Shown: positions 24,759-34,813, counted from the stretch's first letter. The stretch is DNA of 59,599 nt from Clostridia bacterium (GCA_017405765.1 JAFQZS010000051.1:1-59599); one strand, 5' to 3'. Made by a program: numbers and translations. The notes: generated from the sequence alone by a model not told the origin.

Positions 24759-25907
24759 ATGAATATAGTAATAAAAAACGGCACGATATTCGATCCCATT
24801 ACAAATACCATGCGAGAAGGCGATATTTACATAAGAGACGGAGTTTTTGCCGAGCCGAAAGAGCATTACGGCCAGGCCACGGAGCAGGTAGACGCAAGCG
24901 GATGCATAGTGACTCCGGGCCTTATCGATGCGCATATGCACGCATTCCCCGCCGATTTTCCGTACGGCGCAAGCGCCGACGTAATGTGTCCCCCTTGTGG
25001 CGTCACTACCGTTATCGACCCGGGCAGCGGCGGCATATACAACATGGATATGTGCCTTAATACGACCGAGCTTTCCATAGTCACGATAAAAGCTCTGCTT
25101 GAGCCTTCTATGTACGGCGTTCAGCCTGCTCCCTACGGCGAGATACAGGATCCCATGTATGTTACGCACGAACGTGTAAGAGAACTGTTTAAAAAATATA
25201 AAAGCAGAATAATAGGCTTTAAGCTTCGCACCGGCGGAGGTCTTTCCTGCGGCTTCGGTCTTTCGGCCTTGGATGAAATAAAGAAAATGCAAAAAGAGCT
25301 GAACTGTGAAGGTTATCTTTGCAACACGACTGTCCATTTCGGGCCGCTGGACGACGGTATAACCGTGGGCGATATACTTTCGCGTCTTGAAAAGGGCGAT
25401 GTGTTCACTCATATGTTCCGCGGGGACTCAACTATATTTGCACCCGACGGAAGCGTCCTTCCCGAAGTCGTGGAAGCAAGACGGCGCGGCGTAATATTCG
25501 ATACGGCTGCGTCCGTCGTAAATATGACGCTGAACTGTGCGAAACAAGGCGTATCACAAGGCTTTCTTCCCGACATCATCAGCACAGACATGGTGCGGCC
25601 CACTCAGTATAAAAGACGCATAGGCTCGCTTATCCATCAGGCGTCGCTTTTTCTTAACATGGGAATGGAGCTTTCGGACGTTATCCGCGCCGTATCTTAT
25701 ACCCCGGCGCGCGTATACGGAATAACAAACGAGGCAGGCACGTTAAATATCGGTGCGCCGGGCGACTTGGCGGTCATAAAAGTTACGCCGCACGAGCTTA
25801 CCTTTTCAGATGCTTTCGGCGGCGAGGTACACGCCGACAAGATGCTTGTGCCTAAGCTCACCGTAAAGGCCGGTCATATAATTTACCGCGATGCACTTAT
25901 GTATTAA
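24759..25907 (+). CDS. Amidohydrolase/deacetylase-type metallo-dependent hydrolase
   Basis: 382 aa, amidohydrolase superfamily (dihydroorotase-like). Metal ligands: HxH in GLIDAHMHAFPAD (about residue 58), carboxylated-Lys candidate in IIGFKLRTGG, His in CNTTVHFGP, His in VFTHMFRG, and Asp in DIISTDMVRP. The N-terminal VIKNGTIFDP and C-terminal GAPGDLAVIKV are the usual beta-sandwich ends. It resembles the EF_0837-type amidohydrolase group; substrate unknown. AGGGGGT precedes ATG. It is followed 12 bases later by cobB, probably one operon. Confidence 0.85.
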   Translation: MNIVIKNGTIFDPITNTMREGDIYIRDGVFAEPKEHYGQATEQVDASGCIVTPGLIDAHMHAFPADFPYGASADVMCPPCGVTTVIDPGSGGIYNMDMCLNTTELSIVTIKALLEPSMYGVQPAPYGEIQDPMYVTHERVRELFKKYKSRIIGFKLRTGGGLSCGFGLSALDEIKKMQKELNCEGYLCNTTVHFGPLDDGITVGDILSRLEKGDVFTHMFRGDSTIFAPDGSVLPEVVEARRRGVIFDTAASVVNMTLNCAKQGVSQGFLPDIISTDMVRPTQYKRRIGSLIHQASLFLNMGMELSDVIRAVSYTPARVYGITNEAGTLNIGAPGDLAVIKVTPHELTFSDAFGGEVHADKMLVPKLTVKAGHIIYRDALMY

Positions 25908-25919
25908 GGAGGTTTGATC

Positions 25920-26642
25920 ATGGACGAAAAAATCAGTAAACTCAGCAAAATTTTAAAAGAGAGCAAAAACATAGTATTCTTCGGCGGAGCTGGCGTATCC
26001 ACCGAAAGCGGCATCCCCGATTTTCGCTCCGCGTCGGGCGTGTTCAATATGGAGTACAGATACCCGCCCGAAACGATACTCAGCCATACGTTTTTTGAAA
26101 CTCATACAAAGGAGTTTTATAAATTCTACCGCGAAGTCATGCTCTATCCCGACGCCGAGCCGAACGACGCGCACAAGGCGCTTGCCCTGCTTGAAAAAGA
26201 AGGCAGGCTTTTGGCCGTCGTTACGCAGAATATAGACGGGCTTCATCAGAAGGCAGGAAACAGCACCGTATATGAACTGCACGGCTCCGTACACAGAAAC
26301 TACTGCCAAAATTGCGGCAAATCATACGGACTTAAATTTATAATCGACAACACGCCTCTGCCTGTATGCTCATGCGGCGGCCTTATAAAGCCCGACGTAG
26401 TATTGTATGAGGAAGCGCTGAATCCGAACACGATAGACAATTCGATATACGCCATAAGCCGCGCCGACACGCTTATAATCGGCGGCACCTCTTTGAACGT
26501 ATATCCCGCCGCCGGCCTTATAGATTATTTCAGAGGAAAAAATCTCGTGCTCATAAACAAGAGCGAGACGCCGAGCGACAGAATGGCGACGCTCTGCATA
26601 CACGACTCCATAGGCAAGGTATTAAAAGAAGCTACGGCATAG
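25920..26642 (+). CDS. cobB: NAD-dependent protein deacylase, CobB/Sir2 class
   Basis: 240 aa. Canonical sirtuin motifs: FFGGAGVSTESGIPDFRS, TQNIDGLH, and ELHGSVH (catalytic His), then CQNC ... CSCGG zinc ligands, and GGTSLNVYPA. It removes acyl groups from lysines using NAD. AGGAGG lies seven bases before ATG 25920; the TTG at 25914 is rejected. It is distinct from the SIR2 defence protein inside the island, which lacks zinc ligands. Confidence 0.94.
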   Translation: MDEKISKLSKILKESKNIVFFGGAGVSTESGIPDFRSASGVFNMEYRYPPETILSHTFFETHTKEFYKFYREVMLYPDAEPNDAHKALALLEKEGRLLAVVTQNIDGLHQKAGNSTVYELHGSVHRNYCQNCGKSYGLKFIIDNTPLPVCSCGGLIKPDVVLYEEALNPNTIDNSIYAISRADTLIIGGTSLNVYPAAGLIDYFRGKNLVLINKSETPSDRMATLCIHDSIGKVLKEATA

Positions 26643-26681
26643 AAAAAGGCTTCTTCCGAATTTCTCGGAAGAAGCCTTTTT
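26643..26681. terminator. Bidirectional terminator between cobB and clpX
   Basis: A 17-bp stem AAAAAGGCTTCTTCCGA/TCGGAAGAAGCCTTTTT with a five-base loop serves the convergent genes on both strands. Confidence 0.92.
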
Positions 26682-26684
26682 AAA

Positions 26685-28001
26685 TTAAGAGGCCGTATTC
26701 TTTTTTTGCTCGGTCTTCTTTCTCGGCTTTGGCTTTGCTTTAGCCGTATCACGCTTTGTTATATGCGGTTCGCCTTTTCCTTCTATAAAGTCCTCAGTTA
26801 TGGTAAGAGTCTCTACATCCGGCTGCGACGGGATCTCATACATGAGCTTCATCATTGATTCTTCAAGTATCGACCTAAGGCCTCTTGCTCCGAGACCGCG
26901 CTCAAGCGCCATGTCCGCTACCTTCTCAAGGGCTTCCTGTTCAAAATCAAGCGTTACTCCGTCAACCTCGAACAGCTTTTTATACTGCTTCGTGAGCGCG
27001 TTTTTCGGCTCGGTCAATATGCTTATAAGCGCCGCGCGATCAAGGTCGCGAAGCACTACGCGCACCGGCAGGCGCCCTATAAGCTCCGTGATTATGCCGT
27101 ATCTCATAAGATCCTTCGTAGTCACCTGCTTTAAAGCGTCGTAAGTATTTGTTGTGACCTTGCTCTTTATGTCAGCTCCGAAGCCCATTTGGCTTTTTCC
27201 GATGCGCTTCTTTATTATCGACTCAAGCCCGCCAAATGCACCGCCGCATATAAAGAGTATATTAGTAGTATCTATCTGTATGAACTCCTGCTGCGGATGC
27301 TTTCGTCCGCCCTGCGGCGGAACATTGGCCACGGTACCCTCAAGGATCTTTAAAAGCGCCTGCTGTACGCCTTCTCCCGATACGTCGCGCGTTATCGATA
27401 CGTTTTCGCTTTTTCTCGATATCTTGTCTATCTCATCGATATATATAATGCCGTGCTCGGCGCGTTCTATATCGTAATCGGCAGCCTGAATGAGCTTTAA
27501 TAGGATGTTTTCCACGTCCTCTCCCACATATCCTGCCTGAGTGAGAGTCGTTGCATCGGCAATGGCAAACGGAATGTTCAAAACTCGCGCAAGCGTCTGC
27601 GCAAGATAAGTCTTTCCGCTTCCCGTGGGGCCTATAAGTAAAATATTGCTCTTTTGTATATCGGTGTCACCGTCATGCTCGCTGTTATAAACGGATCTCT
27701 TGTAATGATTGTACACCGCTACTGCCAGCGCCACCTTGGCGTCATCCTGACCTATAACGTAATCGTCCAGACGCTCCTTTATCTCTTTTGGTTTGAGCCT
27801 TGCAGACGACGAGGCGAAGAGGTCGCTTGCAGATGCGGCTCTATTCATCGGATCACGATCATTTTTAATTATCGCGCTGCAAAGCTCCACGCACTCGTCA
27901 CAGATATAGCCGTGCGGCCCCTCGATAAGGTGGCGCACCTCACGCTGCGATTTTTCGCAGAAGGAGCATCTTTTTTCGCTGTCTTTATAAAACTTATCCA
28001 T
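26685..28001 (-). CDS. clpX: ATP-dependent Clp protease ATPase subunit ClpX
   Basis: 438 aa AAA+ unfoldase feeding substrates to ClpP. N-terminal zinc finger (CSFC ... CDEC, about 12-38), Walker [11 protein letters not shown], Walker [10 protein letters not shown], and the ClpP-contacting loop region near [16 protein letters not shown] 28001 has AAGGGAG upstream; the longer frame to 28058 lacks a site and precedes the family's usual start. Downstream of clpP on the same strand. The C-terminal 30 residues are Lys-rich ([15 protein letters not shown]), beyond the usual end. Confidence 0.95.
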   Translation of the reverse strand: MDKFYKDSEKRCSFCEKSQREVRHLIEGPHGYICDECVELCSAIIKNDRDPMNRAASASDLFASSSARLKPKEIKERLDDYVIGQDDAKVALAVAVYNHYKRSVYNSEHDGDTDIQKSNILLIGPTGSGKTYLAQTLARVLNIPFAIADATTLTQAGYVGEDVENILLKLIQAADYDIERAEHGIIYIDEIDKISRKSENVSITRDVSGEGVQQALLKILEGTVANVPPQGGRKHPQQEFIQIDTTNILFICGGAFGGLESIIKKRIGKSQMGFGADIKSKVTTNTYDALKQVTTKDLMRYGIITELIGRLPVRVVLRDLDRAALISILTEPKNALTKQYKKLFEVDGVTLDFEQEALEKVADMALERGLGARGLRSILEESMMKLMYEIPSQPDVETLTITEDFIEGKGEPHITKRDTAKAKPKPRKKTEQKKNTAS

Positions 28002-28064
28002 CCGGGTTCTCCCTTCGTCAAGACAAACGGTTCGGGATGAAAAAACATCCCGAACCAATACAGA

Positions 28065-28658
28065 TCATTGCTGTCTTTCAATAATTTTGTCGATAAGCCC
28101 GTAATTCAGCGCATCCTCGGCCGACATGAAATTGTCGCGGTCGGTGTCGTTCTCTATTTTTTCAAGAGGCTGACCCGTGCGCTCCGCCAAGATCTTATTT
28201 AAGCTGTCGCGGATCTTTAATATCTGCTGAGCGTGTATCTTAATGTCGGAAGCCTGACCCCTTGCGCCGCCCATCGGCTGATGTATCATTATCTCGCTGT
28301 TGGGAAGCGCGAAACGCTTGCCCTTCGCACCTGCCGCCAAGAGGAACGCGCCCATAGAGGCCGCCATTCCTATGCATATCGTCGATACGTCGCACTTTAT
28401 ATACTGCATCGTATCATAAATAGCAAAGCCCGCCGTTACGGAGCCGCCGGGACTGTTTATATAAAACTTTATGTCCGCATCGGGATCCTGCGCCTCAAGA
28501 TATAAAAGCTGCGCCACTATAAGGCTTGCGGTAGTATCGTTTACATCTTCCGACAAAAATATTATTCTGTCGTTCAAAAGTCTCGAAAAAATATCGTATC
28601 CGCGCTCGCCGCCACCCGGCGTCTGTTCAACAACATATGGCATTGTAGGCATTTTCAT
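28065..28658 (-). CDS. clpP: ATP-dependent Clp protease proteolytic subunit ClpP
   Basis: About 195-197 aa serine protease with catalytic Ser in GMAASMGAF, His in MIHQPMGG and Asp in the C-terminal DRDNFM. The start may be ATG 28658 (3 bases from GGAG) or ATG 28652 (9 bases), the latter matching the usual PxxVEQT N-terminus better. It lies between tig and clpX in the conserved tig-clpP-clpX order, but a terminator after tig suggests its own or partial read-through expression. Confidence 0.95.
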   Translation of the reverse strand: MKMPTMPYVVEQTPGGGERGYDIFSRLLNDRIIFLSEDVNDTTASLIVAQLLYLEAQDPDADIKFYINSPGGSVTAGFAIYDTMQYIKCDVSTICIGMAASMGAFLLAAGAKGKRFALPNSEIMIHQPMGGARGQASDIKIHAQQILKIRDSLNKILAERTGQPLEKIENDTDRDNFMSAEDALNYGLIDKIIERQQ

Positions 28659-28702
28659 GCACTCCTTTCTTTGGGTTAATAACGCCCTTTATAAGAATTC
28701 TT

Positions 28703-28735
28703 AAAAAACGGCAGCGGTCACCCACTGCCGTTTTT
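28703..28735 (-). terminator. Terminator between tig and clpP
   Basis: AAAAACGGCAG/CTGCCGTTTTT stem with an 11-base loop, T-rich on the exit side in the minus direction. It probably reduces read-through from tig into clpP. Confidence 0.8.
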
Positions 28736-28762
28736 AAATACTTAAATCAAACACAGGGTTAT

Positions 28763-28780
28763 AAGTAAATATATTTACTT
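28763..28780. repeat. Perfect 18-bp palindrome overlapping the tig stop
   Basis: AAGTAAATATATTTACTT is its own reverse complement and spans the end of tig. It could be an operator for clpP expression or chance in AT-rich sequence; I see no second copy. Confidence 0.4.
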
Positions 28781-30227
28781 ACTTGTTCTCCTCAGAAGTC
28801 GTTTCGTCGTCAGCAGTCACGTGGATTATTTCAGGCTCCTTGGCAGTTGCCTCTTTTTCCTTTAATTCCTCGGCAGCCTTCTTCATAGCCTCCTCGGCCT
28901 GCTTTGCCTCAAATTCCTCCTGCTTCATCTTCTCATACTCTTCGCCGGATATTTCGGTTATCTCGGCAAGTCCCTTTATATGTTCAACTGCAAGATGAGT
29001 CTTCAGATCCTCTCTTACGGTATCAAGCGGCACTACGTTTCTTATCTGCTCGGGCTCCATATCGAAGCGCTCCGCAATACGCTTTATCTCCATATCGAGA
29101 TCTGCGTCGGAAACCTCGATATTCTCGATCTCGGCCACCTTTTCAAGGGCAAGTCTGCTCTTTACTCTGCGCTCCGCCTGATCCATCATAAGCTTAACGA
29201 ACTCCTGCGGATCCTGTCCCGTCATCTGGAAATACTGATCCATAGTCACGCCCTGCTCCATGAACTGCTGCTCCTGCTCTTTTTGTACCTGCTGAAGCTC
29301 ATTTGCTATCATAACGCTGGGTATGTCCGCCTCAAGCGTATCTACAAGGTGAGAGATTATCTCGCCCTCAAGCATATCATTTGCCGTTCTCACACGCATT
29401 TCAAGCATCTTTTCCTTAAGCTCCTGTCGAACCTCGGCAATCGTGTCATGCTCGCTTACTTCCTGTGCAAAATCGTCGTCTATTTCGGGAACTATTTTTT
29501 CTTTTATCTCATTTATCTTAACCTTGAATACAGCTTCCTTGCCGGCAAAGTCCTTCATATGATAATCTTCGGGGAAGGTAACGGTAACATCGAATTCCTC
29601 GCCCGTTTTATGGTCTATCATCTGATCCTCAAAGCCGGGAATGAACATGTCTGAGCCTATCTCAAGAGAGAAGCTCTTTGCGGCGCCGCCTGCAAACGAC
29701 TTTCCGTCTATAAAGCCCTCAAAATCAATAACGGCCGTATCGCCCTTCTTTATGCCTCTGTCCTCTACGGTCACAAGGCGGGAATTCTGCTCGGCAAGCT
29801 TTTTAACTTCCTCATCGATTTCCTCTTCGGTAACAGTATATACCGCACGGTTAAGTTTTAAACCCTTGTAGTCGCCGATTTTTACTTCCGGCTTTACGGT
29901 AACCGTCGCCTTCATTACAAGGCCTGCCTCGCCTACATCGACAACGTCTGCCTCGGGCTGATCAACAGGCTCGATCTTTGCTTCCTTTACCGCATCGTCA
30001 TACATATCGGGATAAACGAAGTTTATAGCGTCCTCATAAAACACGCCTTCTCCGTACATTTTTTCGATCATCCTGCGGGGAGCTTTACCCTTTCTGAAGC
30101 CGGGCACATATATTTTGCCCACGTTTTTACGATAAGACTTTTCGATCGCCTTATCAAATTCAGCGCGGTCTATCGCAAATTCCATCTCAACGGTATTGCC
30201 GTTTCTCTCCACTTTATTAAGTGTCAT
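28779..30227 (-). CDS. tig: Trigger factor, ribosome-associated chaperone and prolyl isomerase
   Basis: 482 aa. N-terminal ribosome-binding domain with the signature GFRKGKAPRRMIEK (about residue 45), central FKBP-type PPIase domain (about 155-245, KKGDTAVIDFEGF), and long C-terminal helical chaperone domain. The final 60 residues are an acidic/Lys tail (KEKEATAKEPEIIHV) longer than the family minimum. Promoter at 30271-30299; AAGGA ahead of ATG. Confidence 0.95.
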   Translation of the reverse strand: MTLNKVERNGNTVEMEFAIDRAEFDKAIEKSYRKNVGKIYVPGFRKGKAPRRMIEKMYGEGVFYEDAINFVYPDMYDDAVKEAKIEPVDQPEADVVDVGEAGLVMKATVTVKPEVKIGDYKGLKLNRAVYTVTEEEIDEEVKKLAEQNSRLVTVEDRGIKKGDTAVIDFEGFIDGKSFAGGAAKSFSLEIGSDMFIPGFEDQMIDHKTGEEFDVTVTFPEDYHMKDFAGKEAVFKVKINEIKEKIVPEIDDDFAQEVSEHDTIAEVRQELKEKMLEMRVRTANDMLEGEIISHLVDTLEADIPSVMIANELQQVQKEQEQQFMEQGVTMDQYFQMTGQDPQEFVKLMMDQAERRVKSRLALEKVAEIENIEVSDADLDMEIKRIAERFDMEPEQIRNVVPLDTVREDLKTHLAVEHIKGLAEITEISGEEYEKMKQEEFEAKQAEEAMKKAAEELKEKEATAKEPEIIHVTADDETTSEENK

Positions 30228-30270
30228 TTTAATACATCCTTCCTCAAATTGACTTTACCTGCATTATCTA

Positions 30271-30299
30271 AATATAATACATTTGATCCGTGTTGTCAA
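30271..30299 (-). promoter_or_regulatory. tig promoter
   Basis: Consensus TTGACA (30294-30299), 17-bp spacer, TATATT (30271-30276) on the minus strand, 44 bp before tig's ATG. Confidence 0.8.
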
Positions 30300-30341
30300 A
30301 TGTTCTTGCCGAATATTATTATTTATTTAACAAAAGCGCCT

Positions 30342-31040
30342 CTATCGTATCCTTTTCGGCACAAAATCCATAGTATCTGCCGAAACAAGCATATATTCCA
30401 CTCCGAAAAACGTGCCTTCTATTGAATTTTTTACCGCGCTTGAATGAATGTGTCCGTATACGCAGGTCGAAACGCCGTACTCTGTGAGCATATTCATTAT
30501 ATCGGGGCATTCATACGTTCTGTAAAGAGGAGGATAATGTATCGCCGCAACAATATCCGTTTTACCCGTATTCTTCGCCGCTTCAAGCGCGGCCCTGAGA
30601 CGCATCATTTCGCGCGCAAAGATCTTTTGGTCATGTGGCGTATTTTGCTGCTCGGGTGCAAACCACCCTCTCGTGCCGCAGACTGCCGTGTCTTCTATCA
30701 CAACACAGCTGTGATTTATGAAATCTATTGATCCAAAGCCGCAGCGCGCTGTGAAATCACGGTTTTTCTTCATTGTGTCGAACCAAAAATCATGGTTCCC
30801 CTTAACTATATACTTCTTTCCGGGCAGCGCGTCAAGAAACTCAAAATCAGCCTTAAGCTCGTCGTAATTCATGGCCCACGAAATGTCGCCCACCATTATA
30901 ACGCTGTCATCCTTGCCTACTGCCTTTTCCCAGTTTTCCTTAAGCTTTCTTTCGTAATCGCTCCAGCGTCCGCCGAACACATCCATAGGCTTATCCGTTC
31001 CGAACGAGAGGTGAGTATCCCCTATTGCAAAAATTGCCAT
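30342..31040 (-). CDS. Calcineurin-like metallophosphoesterase
   Basis: 232 aa. Metal-binding motifs in order: IGDTHLSF (D-x-H), VGDISWAM (GD), KGNHDFWF (GNHD), AIHYPPL, VYGHIHS (GHxH). This is a full set for a binuclear metallophosphoesterase. ATG 31040 follows AGGTGATGG. The longer frame upstream to 31100 has no ribosome site. Substrate unknown; the family includes phosphodiesterases and phosphoprotein phosphatases. Confidence 0.9.
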   Translation of the reverse strand: MAIFAIGDTHLSFGTDKPMDVFGGRWSDYERKLKENWEKAVGKDDSVIMVGDISWAMNYDELKADFEFLDALPGKKYIVKGNHDFWFDTMKKNRDFTARCGFGSIDFINHSCVVIEDTAVCGTRGWFAPEQQNTPHDQKIFAREMMRLRAALEAAKNTGKTDIVAAIHYPPLYRTYECPDIMNMLTEYGVSTCVYGHIHSSAVKNSIEGTFFGVEYMLVSADTMDFVPKRIR

Positions 31041-31138
31041 TCCATCACCTGTATGATCAAAATTAAGTTTTCCGCGCAGTGCTGCCGGTGAATATTGCAC
31101 ATGTTTTCAGACGATAATATCCTCGGAGGTGAAGATGC

Positions 31139-31312
31139 GTGAAAAACGTAAACATTAACAAGGAAGTTATCGAAGGCATCACCTGCACGGTAGACAACTG
31201 CGCATACAACTGCTCAGAGTCAAACTGCTGCTGCGCAGGCAGTATAGACGTAGGCCCCCATTCGGCAAAGGCCAAGGCCGACACCATATGCGCAACCTTT
31301 AAAAAGGGCTGA
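31139..31312 (+). CDS. DUF1540 small cysteine-rich protein
   Basis: 57 aa starting at GTG 31139, with GGAGG nine bases upstream. Eight Cys occur in the family pattern: GITCTVDNCAYNCSESNCCC, then a IDVGPHSAKAK segment and a final DTICATFKKG. DUF1540 proteins are common in spore-formers and may bind metal; role unknown. An ATG four bases before the GTG is in another frame and ends after seven codons. It is the only plus-strand gene between tig and folE. Confidence 0.8.
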   Translation: MKNVNINKEVIEGITCTVDNCAYNCSESNCCCAGSIDVGPHSAKAKADTICATFKKG

Positions 31313-31358
31313 GCATATTTAATATGCGGGACGCGGGATACGCGCCCCGCATACATGT

Positions 31359-32849
31359 TTATTTAAGATAATCGTCAACGAAGCTTTCCATATCTTCTCT
31401 CTTTATTTTCGCATTGAAGCGCACCGGCTTTGTTTTTAAAAGTCCCAGTGCATCGGGGACCTTTACGCTGCTCTTTTCACTTAACATATCGAGAAGCTCA
31501 AAGTCGTTTTTGCCCGAAATATCTACGTCCAGCGCCTCAAGCACGCTCTTTGCGAATTTATAGGGGCTTGCGGTCGAAGCTATCACTGTGGGCGTTTTGT
31601 CGCCCGTTTTCTTTACGTGATCCTCATACACCGTCACGGCTACGCCCGTGTGCGTATCGCATAAATATCCCTTTTCTTCAAATACGCGGCGTATCGTGGC
31701 TTTTGTGCCGTTATCGTCCGTAAAGCCTGCTGAGAACAGATGTGCAATCTGTACTTTCATTTCGTCCGTCACCTCATATTTTCCGCTCTCCGAAAGCGCC
31801 TTCATATAAGAGGATATGAGCTTTTCGTCGCCGCCCGAAAGGTCGAACAAAAGACGTTCGAGGTTAGATGAGATGAGTATATCCATCGACGGCGATATCG
31901 TAGTGTGGAACGTGCGGTTCTTGTCGTAAACGCCTGTGTTTATGAAATCCGTAAGCACGTTGTTCTCATTTGACGCGCATATAAGGCGGTTTACGGGCAC
32001 GCCCATTTTCATAGCGTAATAAGCGGCAAGTATGTTTCCGAAGTTGCCCGTGGGCACGCATATGTTTATCTTGTCTCCGGCATTTATTCTGCCTATTGAA
32101 ATAAGGCGCGCATAAGCGTATACGTAATACACTATCTGAGGAAGAAGTCTGCCCCAGTTTATCGAATTCGCGGAGGAGAGCATAAAACCGCGTCCTGCGA
32201 TCTTTTCTGAGAACGCCTTGTCTGTAAATATCTTTTTAACGCCGTTTTGAGCGTCGTCAAAGTTTCCTATTACGGCGCCCACATTTACGTTTTCGCCGCT
32301 TTGAGTCACCATCTGAAGCTTCTGCATATCGCTTACGCCGTCATCCGGATAGAATACGGCTATGCGAGTGCCCTCGACGTCGGCAAAGCCCTCAAGCGCC
32401 GCCTTTCCCGTGTCGCCGGAAGTTGCAACGAGTATCACGACGGTCTTGTCCTCGCCGGTTTTCTTTATCGAATACGTTAAAAACTTAGGCAGTATCTGAA
32501 GCGCAACGTCCTTGAACGCGCAGGTGGGGCCGTGGAAAAGCTCAAGAATATACGCGTTGTCCGAAAGTCCCACGATAGGCGTTATCTCCGAAGCCTCCCA
32601 ACGCTTTTCGCTGTATGCGGAGTCGATGCAGTCGAAAAGCTCCTCGTCTGAAAAATCGGTGAGATATTTTCTCATTACGGCGAAGGCCGCCTCGCGATAA
32701 GGCTTGCCCGAAAGCGCGGACAGCTCGCCCTTCTCAAACGGCACTATACTTTCGGGCACGAAAAGTCCGCCCTCTTTTGAAAGGCCCTGTTTCATCGCCT
32801 GTGCGGCCGAAAAGTTTATAGACGTGTCGCGCGTGCTTATGTATTTCAT
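31359..32849 (-). CDS. thrC: Threonine synthase ThrC
   Basis: 496 aa, class II-length enzyme converting O-phosphohomoserine to threonine with PLP. PLP Lys in FHGPTCAFKDVALQ (about residue 113), and the ATSGDTGKAALEGF phosphate-binding loop. TTGGAGG precedes ATG. A GC-rich hairpin (about 31322-31352) between this gene and the DUF1540 gene may end both, but it has only weak T-tracts. No other threonine genes are in the window. Confidence 0.95.
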   Translation of the reverse strand: MKYISTRDTSINFSAAQAMKQGLSKEGGLFVPESIVPFEKGELSALSGKPYREAAFAVMRKYLTDFSDEELFDCIDSAYSEKRWEASEITPIVGLSDNAYILELFHGPTCAFKDVALQILPKFLTYSIKKTGEDKTVVILVATSGDTGKAALEGFADVEGTRIAVFYPDDGVSDMQKLQMVTQSGENVNVGAVIGNFDDAQNGVKKIFTDKAFSEKIAGRGFMLSSANSINWGRLLPQIVYYVYAYARLISIGRINAGDKINICVPTGNFGNILAAYYAMKMGVPVNRLICASNENNVLTDFINTGVYDKNRTFHTTISPSMDILISSNLERLLFDLSGGDEKLISSYMKALSESGKYEVTDEMKVQIAHLFSAGFTDDNGTKATIRRVFEEKGYLCDTHTGVAVTVYEDHVKKTGDKTPTVIASTASPYKFAKSVLEALDVDISGKNDFELLDMLSEKSSVKVPDALGLLKTKPVRFNAKIKREDMESFVDDYLK

Positions 32850-32875
32850 TTCTGACCTCCAATTTCCCCGCGCGT

Positions 32876-33811
32876 TTAAAGCACGGTGAGCATTATTCTT
32901 TCCAAATTATCATAAAACAGCTTTTGTACGGTCCTTTCTTTATAATTGAGCTTCAAAAGCTCCTCATAAAGGTTTTCAATATGTACAACGTCCGAAAGTC
33001 CCTTGACCGTGCGCTCTATCCCGTCAAAATCCGCCCCTATAAAGAGGCTGTCCTCGCCGCCCAGAGCCATAAAGTGCTCGATATGGCGTACGACGTCGGA
33101 TATGTGCGCCGTCTGTCTGTCGCTTATAAAATCGGCGTAAAGATTTATGCCCGAGCCGCCGCCCGAGTCTTTGAGCATAAGAAACTGCTCGTCGGTAAGG
33201 TTCCGTCTGTGGCTGCATTCCTTTATCGAGTTTGAATGCGAGGCGACAACAATACCTTTGTGCGCCTCCATAACATCGTAAAAGCCGCGGACCGAAAGAT
33301 GCGACACGTCGATGAGCATATTCAGCTTTCCCATATGAGCTACAACTTCGCGCCCAAAGTCGGTAAGGCCTCGCCCTGTTTCCTCGGTTATTCCGTCTGC
33401 AATGCCGTTGTAGCGGTTCCACGTGAGCGTCATAAGGCGCACGCCCATCTTGTAAAACTTATCGAGATTGTCCAAGCGGCCGTTTAAGGGAAGCCCACCC
33501 TCTATCGATAAAAAGGCCGCGATCTTGCCTTCCTTTACGGCATTTTCGTAATCGGCGCGTTCCCTACAGAAAGCAACGATATCCTTTCTTTTTTCAACTT
33601 CGCCCGTAAAATAATCGTAATACTTAAAAAAATCGTTATAAGCCTCGGCGGGCGTTTTTGTGTCGTCCTGCCATATGGCAAAAATGCCCGCGTAATTCTT
33701 AAAGCGTTCAAGCTTTGAAAACGAGATGTGCATATCGTTTTCGTACATTGAAAGGCCCGCGTCGGCGGTGCGCGTTATCGTATCACAGTGCGCGTCGAAA
33801 TAGCGTATCAT
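32876..33811 (-). CDS. Membrane dipeptidase-family (renal dipeptidase) zinc peptidase
   Basis: 311 aa, peptidase M19. Metal ligands: HxD in DAHCDT (residues 7-12), Glu in LSIEGGLPL, His in DVSHLSV, His in ASHSNS, and Asp in IGADFDG. There is no signal or GPI-type anchor, so it is probably a cytoplasmic dipeptidase acting on D- or L-Xaa dipeptides. It overlaps yraN by four bases. Confidence 0.92.
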   Translation of the reverse strand: MIRYFDAHCDTITRTADAGLSMYENDMHISFSKLERFKNYAGIFAIWQDDTKTPAEAYNDFFKYYDYFTGEVEKRKDIVAFCRERADYENAVKEGKIAAFLSIEGGLPLNGRLDNLDKFYKMGVRLMTLTWNRYNGIADGITEETGRGLTDFGREVVAHMGKLNMLIDVSHLSVRGFYDVMEAHKGIVVASHSNSIKECSHRRNLTDEQFLMLKDSGGGSGINLYADFISDRQTAHISDVVRHIEHFMALGGEDSLFIGADFDGIERTVKGLSDVVHIENLYEELLKLNYKERTVQKLFYDNLERIMLTVL

Positions 33812-34191
33812 TCTTCCGTCTCTCCGAATGCGTTCTTTATGTGAGTTATCTGCCAGCGTGTGGAGTCGCCGCGTTCCCTGTCCGCGAACAACTCTATAAC
33901 GTCGAATCGCGGCTGAAGCGGAGGCTTGTTATCGTATATGAAGCGCTTGGCTGCTTTAATGAGCCTCTTTTGCTTTTCCGTCGTCACGGCCTCGGCAGGC
34001 GTGCCGAAGGGCGTGCCGATGCGGCTCTTTACCTCCACAAAGCAAAGATACGTATCGTCATTTGCGATTATGTCTATCTCGCCTTCCCGCGTGCGGTAAT
34101 TTACCGTTATCACGTCGTAGCCTTGATCGTATAAAAACTTAACGGCCAATTCCTCACCGTGTCTTCCGCGTTTTATATCGTCCAAAATCAA
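33808..34191 (-). CDS. yraN: YraN/UPF0102 endonuclease-fold protein
   Basis: 127 aa. PD-(D/E)xK-like core: GREGEIDIIANDDTYLCFVEVKSR, given here in two parts, REGEIDII and FVEVKSR, with the N-terminal HGEELAVKFL helix. It sits between rnhB and a dipeptidase; the rnhB-yraN neighbour pair is common in Firmicutes. Role unproven; Holliday-junction-resolvase-like fold. Confidence 0.93.
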   Translation of the reverse strand: MILDDIKRGRHGEELAVKFLYDQGYDVITVNYRTREGEIDIIANDDTYLCFVEVKSRIGTPFGTPAEAVTTEKQKRLIKAAKRFIYDNKPPLQPRFDVIELFADRERGDSTRWQITHIKNAFGETEE

Positions 34192-34201
34192 ACACCTCTT
34201 T

Positions 34202-34813
34202 TTAAGGTAATATCTTTTTTAAAAAAGTCTTTCTGTGTATTTTGCAGGGGCCGTATTTTTTAATAAGCTCCGTATGCTCGCGAGTGGGATATCCCTTGTG
34301 CTTTTCAAAGCCGTATTCGGGATACTTCTTCGCGTATTCGGCCATAAGCCTGTCACGCGTGACCTTCGCGATTATCGACGCCGCGGCAACGGAGGCGCTT
34401 TTTTGATCGCCCTTTACTATGCATCTGTGCGGTATTTCCATAAAGCGCGAGGTGTTTCCGTCTATAAGCACAAAATCCGGCCTGACATTTAAATCGTCAA
34501 CGGCGCGCGCCATGGCGCGCATCGCCGCGTTCAGTATATTTATCTCGTCTATCTCACGCTCGTCGGCGTAACCCACTCCTACGGAAACGGCGCGCGCCAT
34601 GATAACGTCGTAAAGCGCTTCGCGCTTCTTTTCGGAGAGCTTCTTCGAGTCGTTTATTCCCTCAATGGGCTCTTTCGGCAGTATAACGGCAGCCGCTACT
34701 ACCGGTCCCGCAAGCGGGCCGCGTCCGGCCTCGTCCGTACCGGCGACGACGCCGTAACCTGCGCTTTCGGCTTCTCTTTCGAACGCCGTCATGTCGAATC
34801 TTTTGCCGCTCAT
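34202..34813 (-). CDS. rnhB: Ribonuclease HII
   Basis: 203 aa. Cleaves RNA in RNA-DNA hybrids. Catalytic DEAG motif in GTDEAGRGPLAGP, later Asp in FVLIDG, and the C-terminal HKGYPTREH motif. It overlaps rbgA by four bases, indicating coupling. Confidence 0.96.
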   Translation of the reverse strand: MSGKRFDMTAFEREAESAGYGVVAGTDEAGRGPLAGPVVAAAVILPKEPIEGINDSKKLSEKKREALYDVIMARAVSVGVGYADEREIDEINILNAAMRAMARAVDDLNVRPDFVLIDGNTSRFMEIPHRCIVKGDQKSASVAAASIIAKVTRDRLMAEYAKKYPEYGFEKHKGYPTREHTELIKKYGPCKIHRKTFLKKILP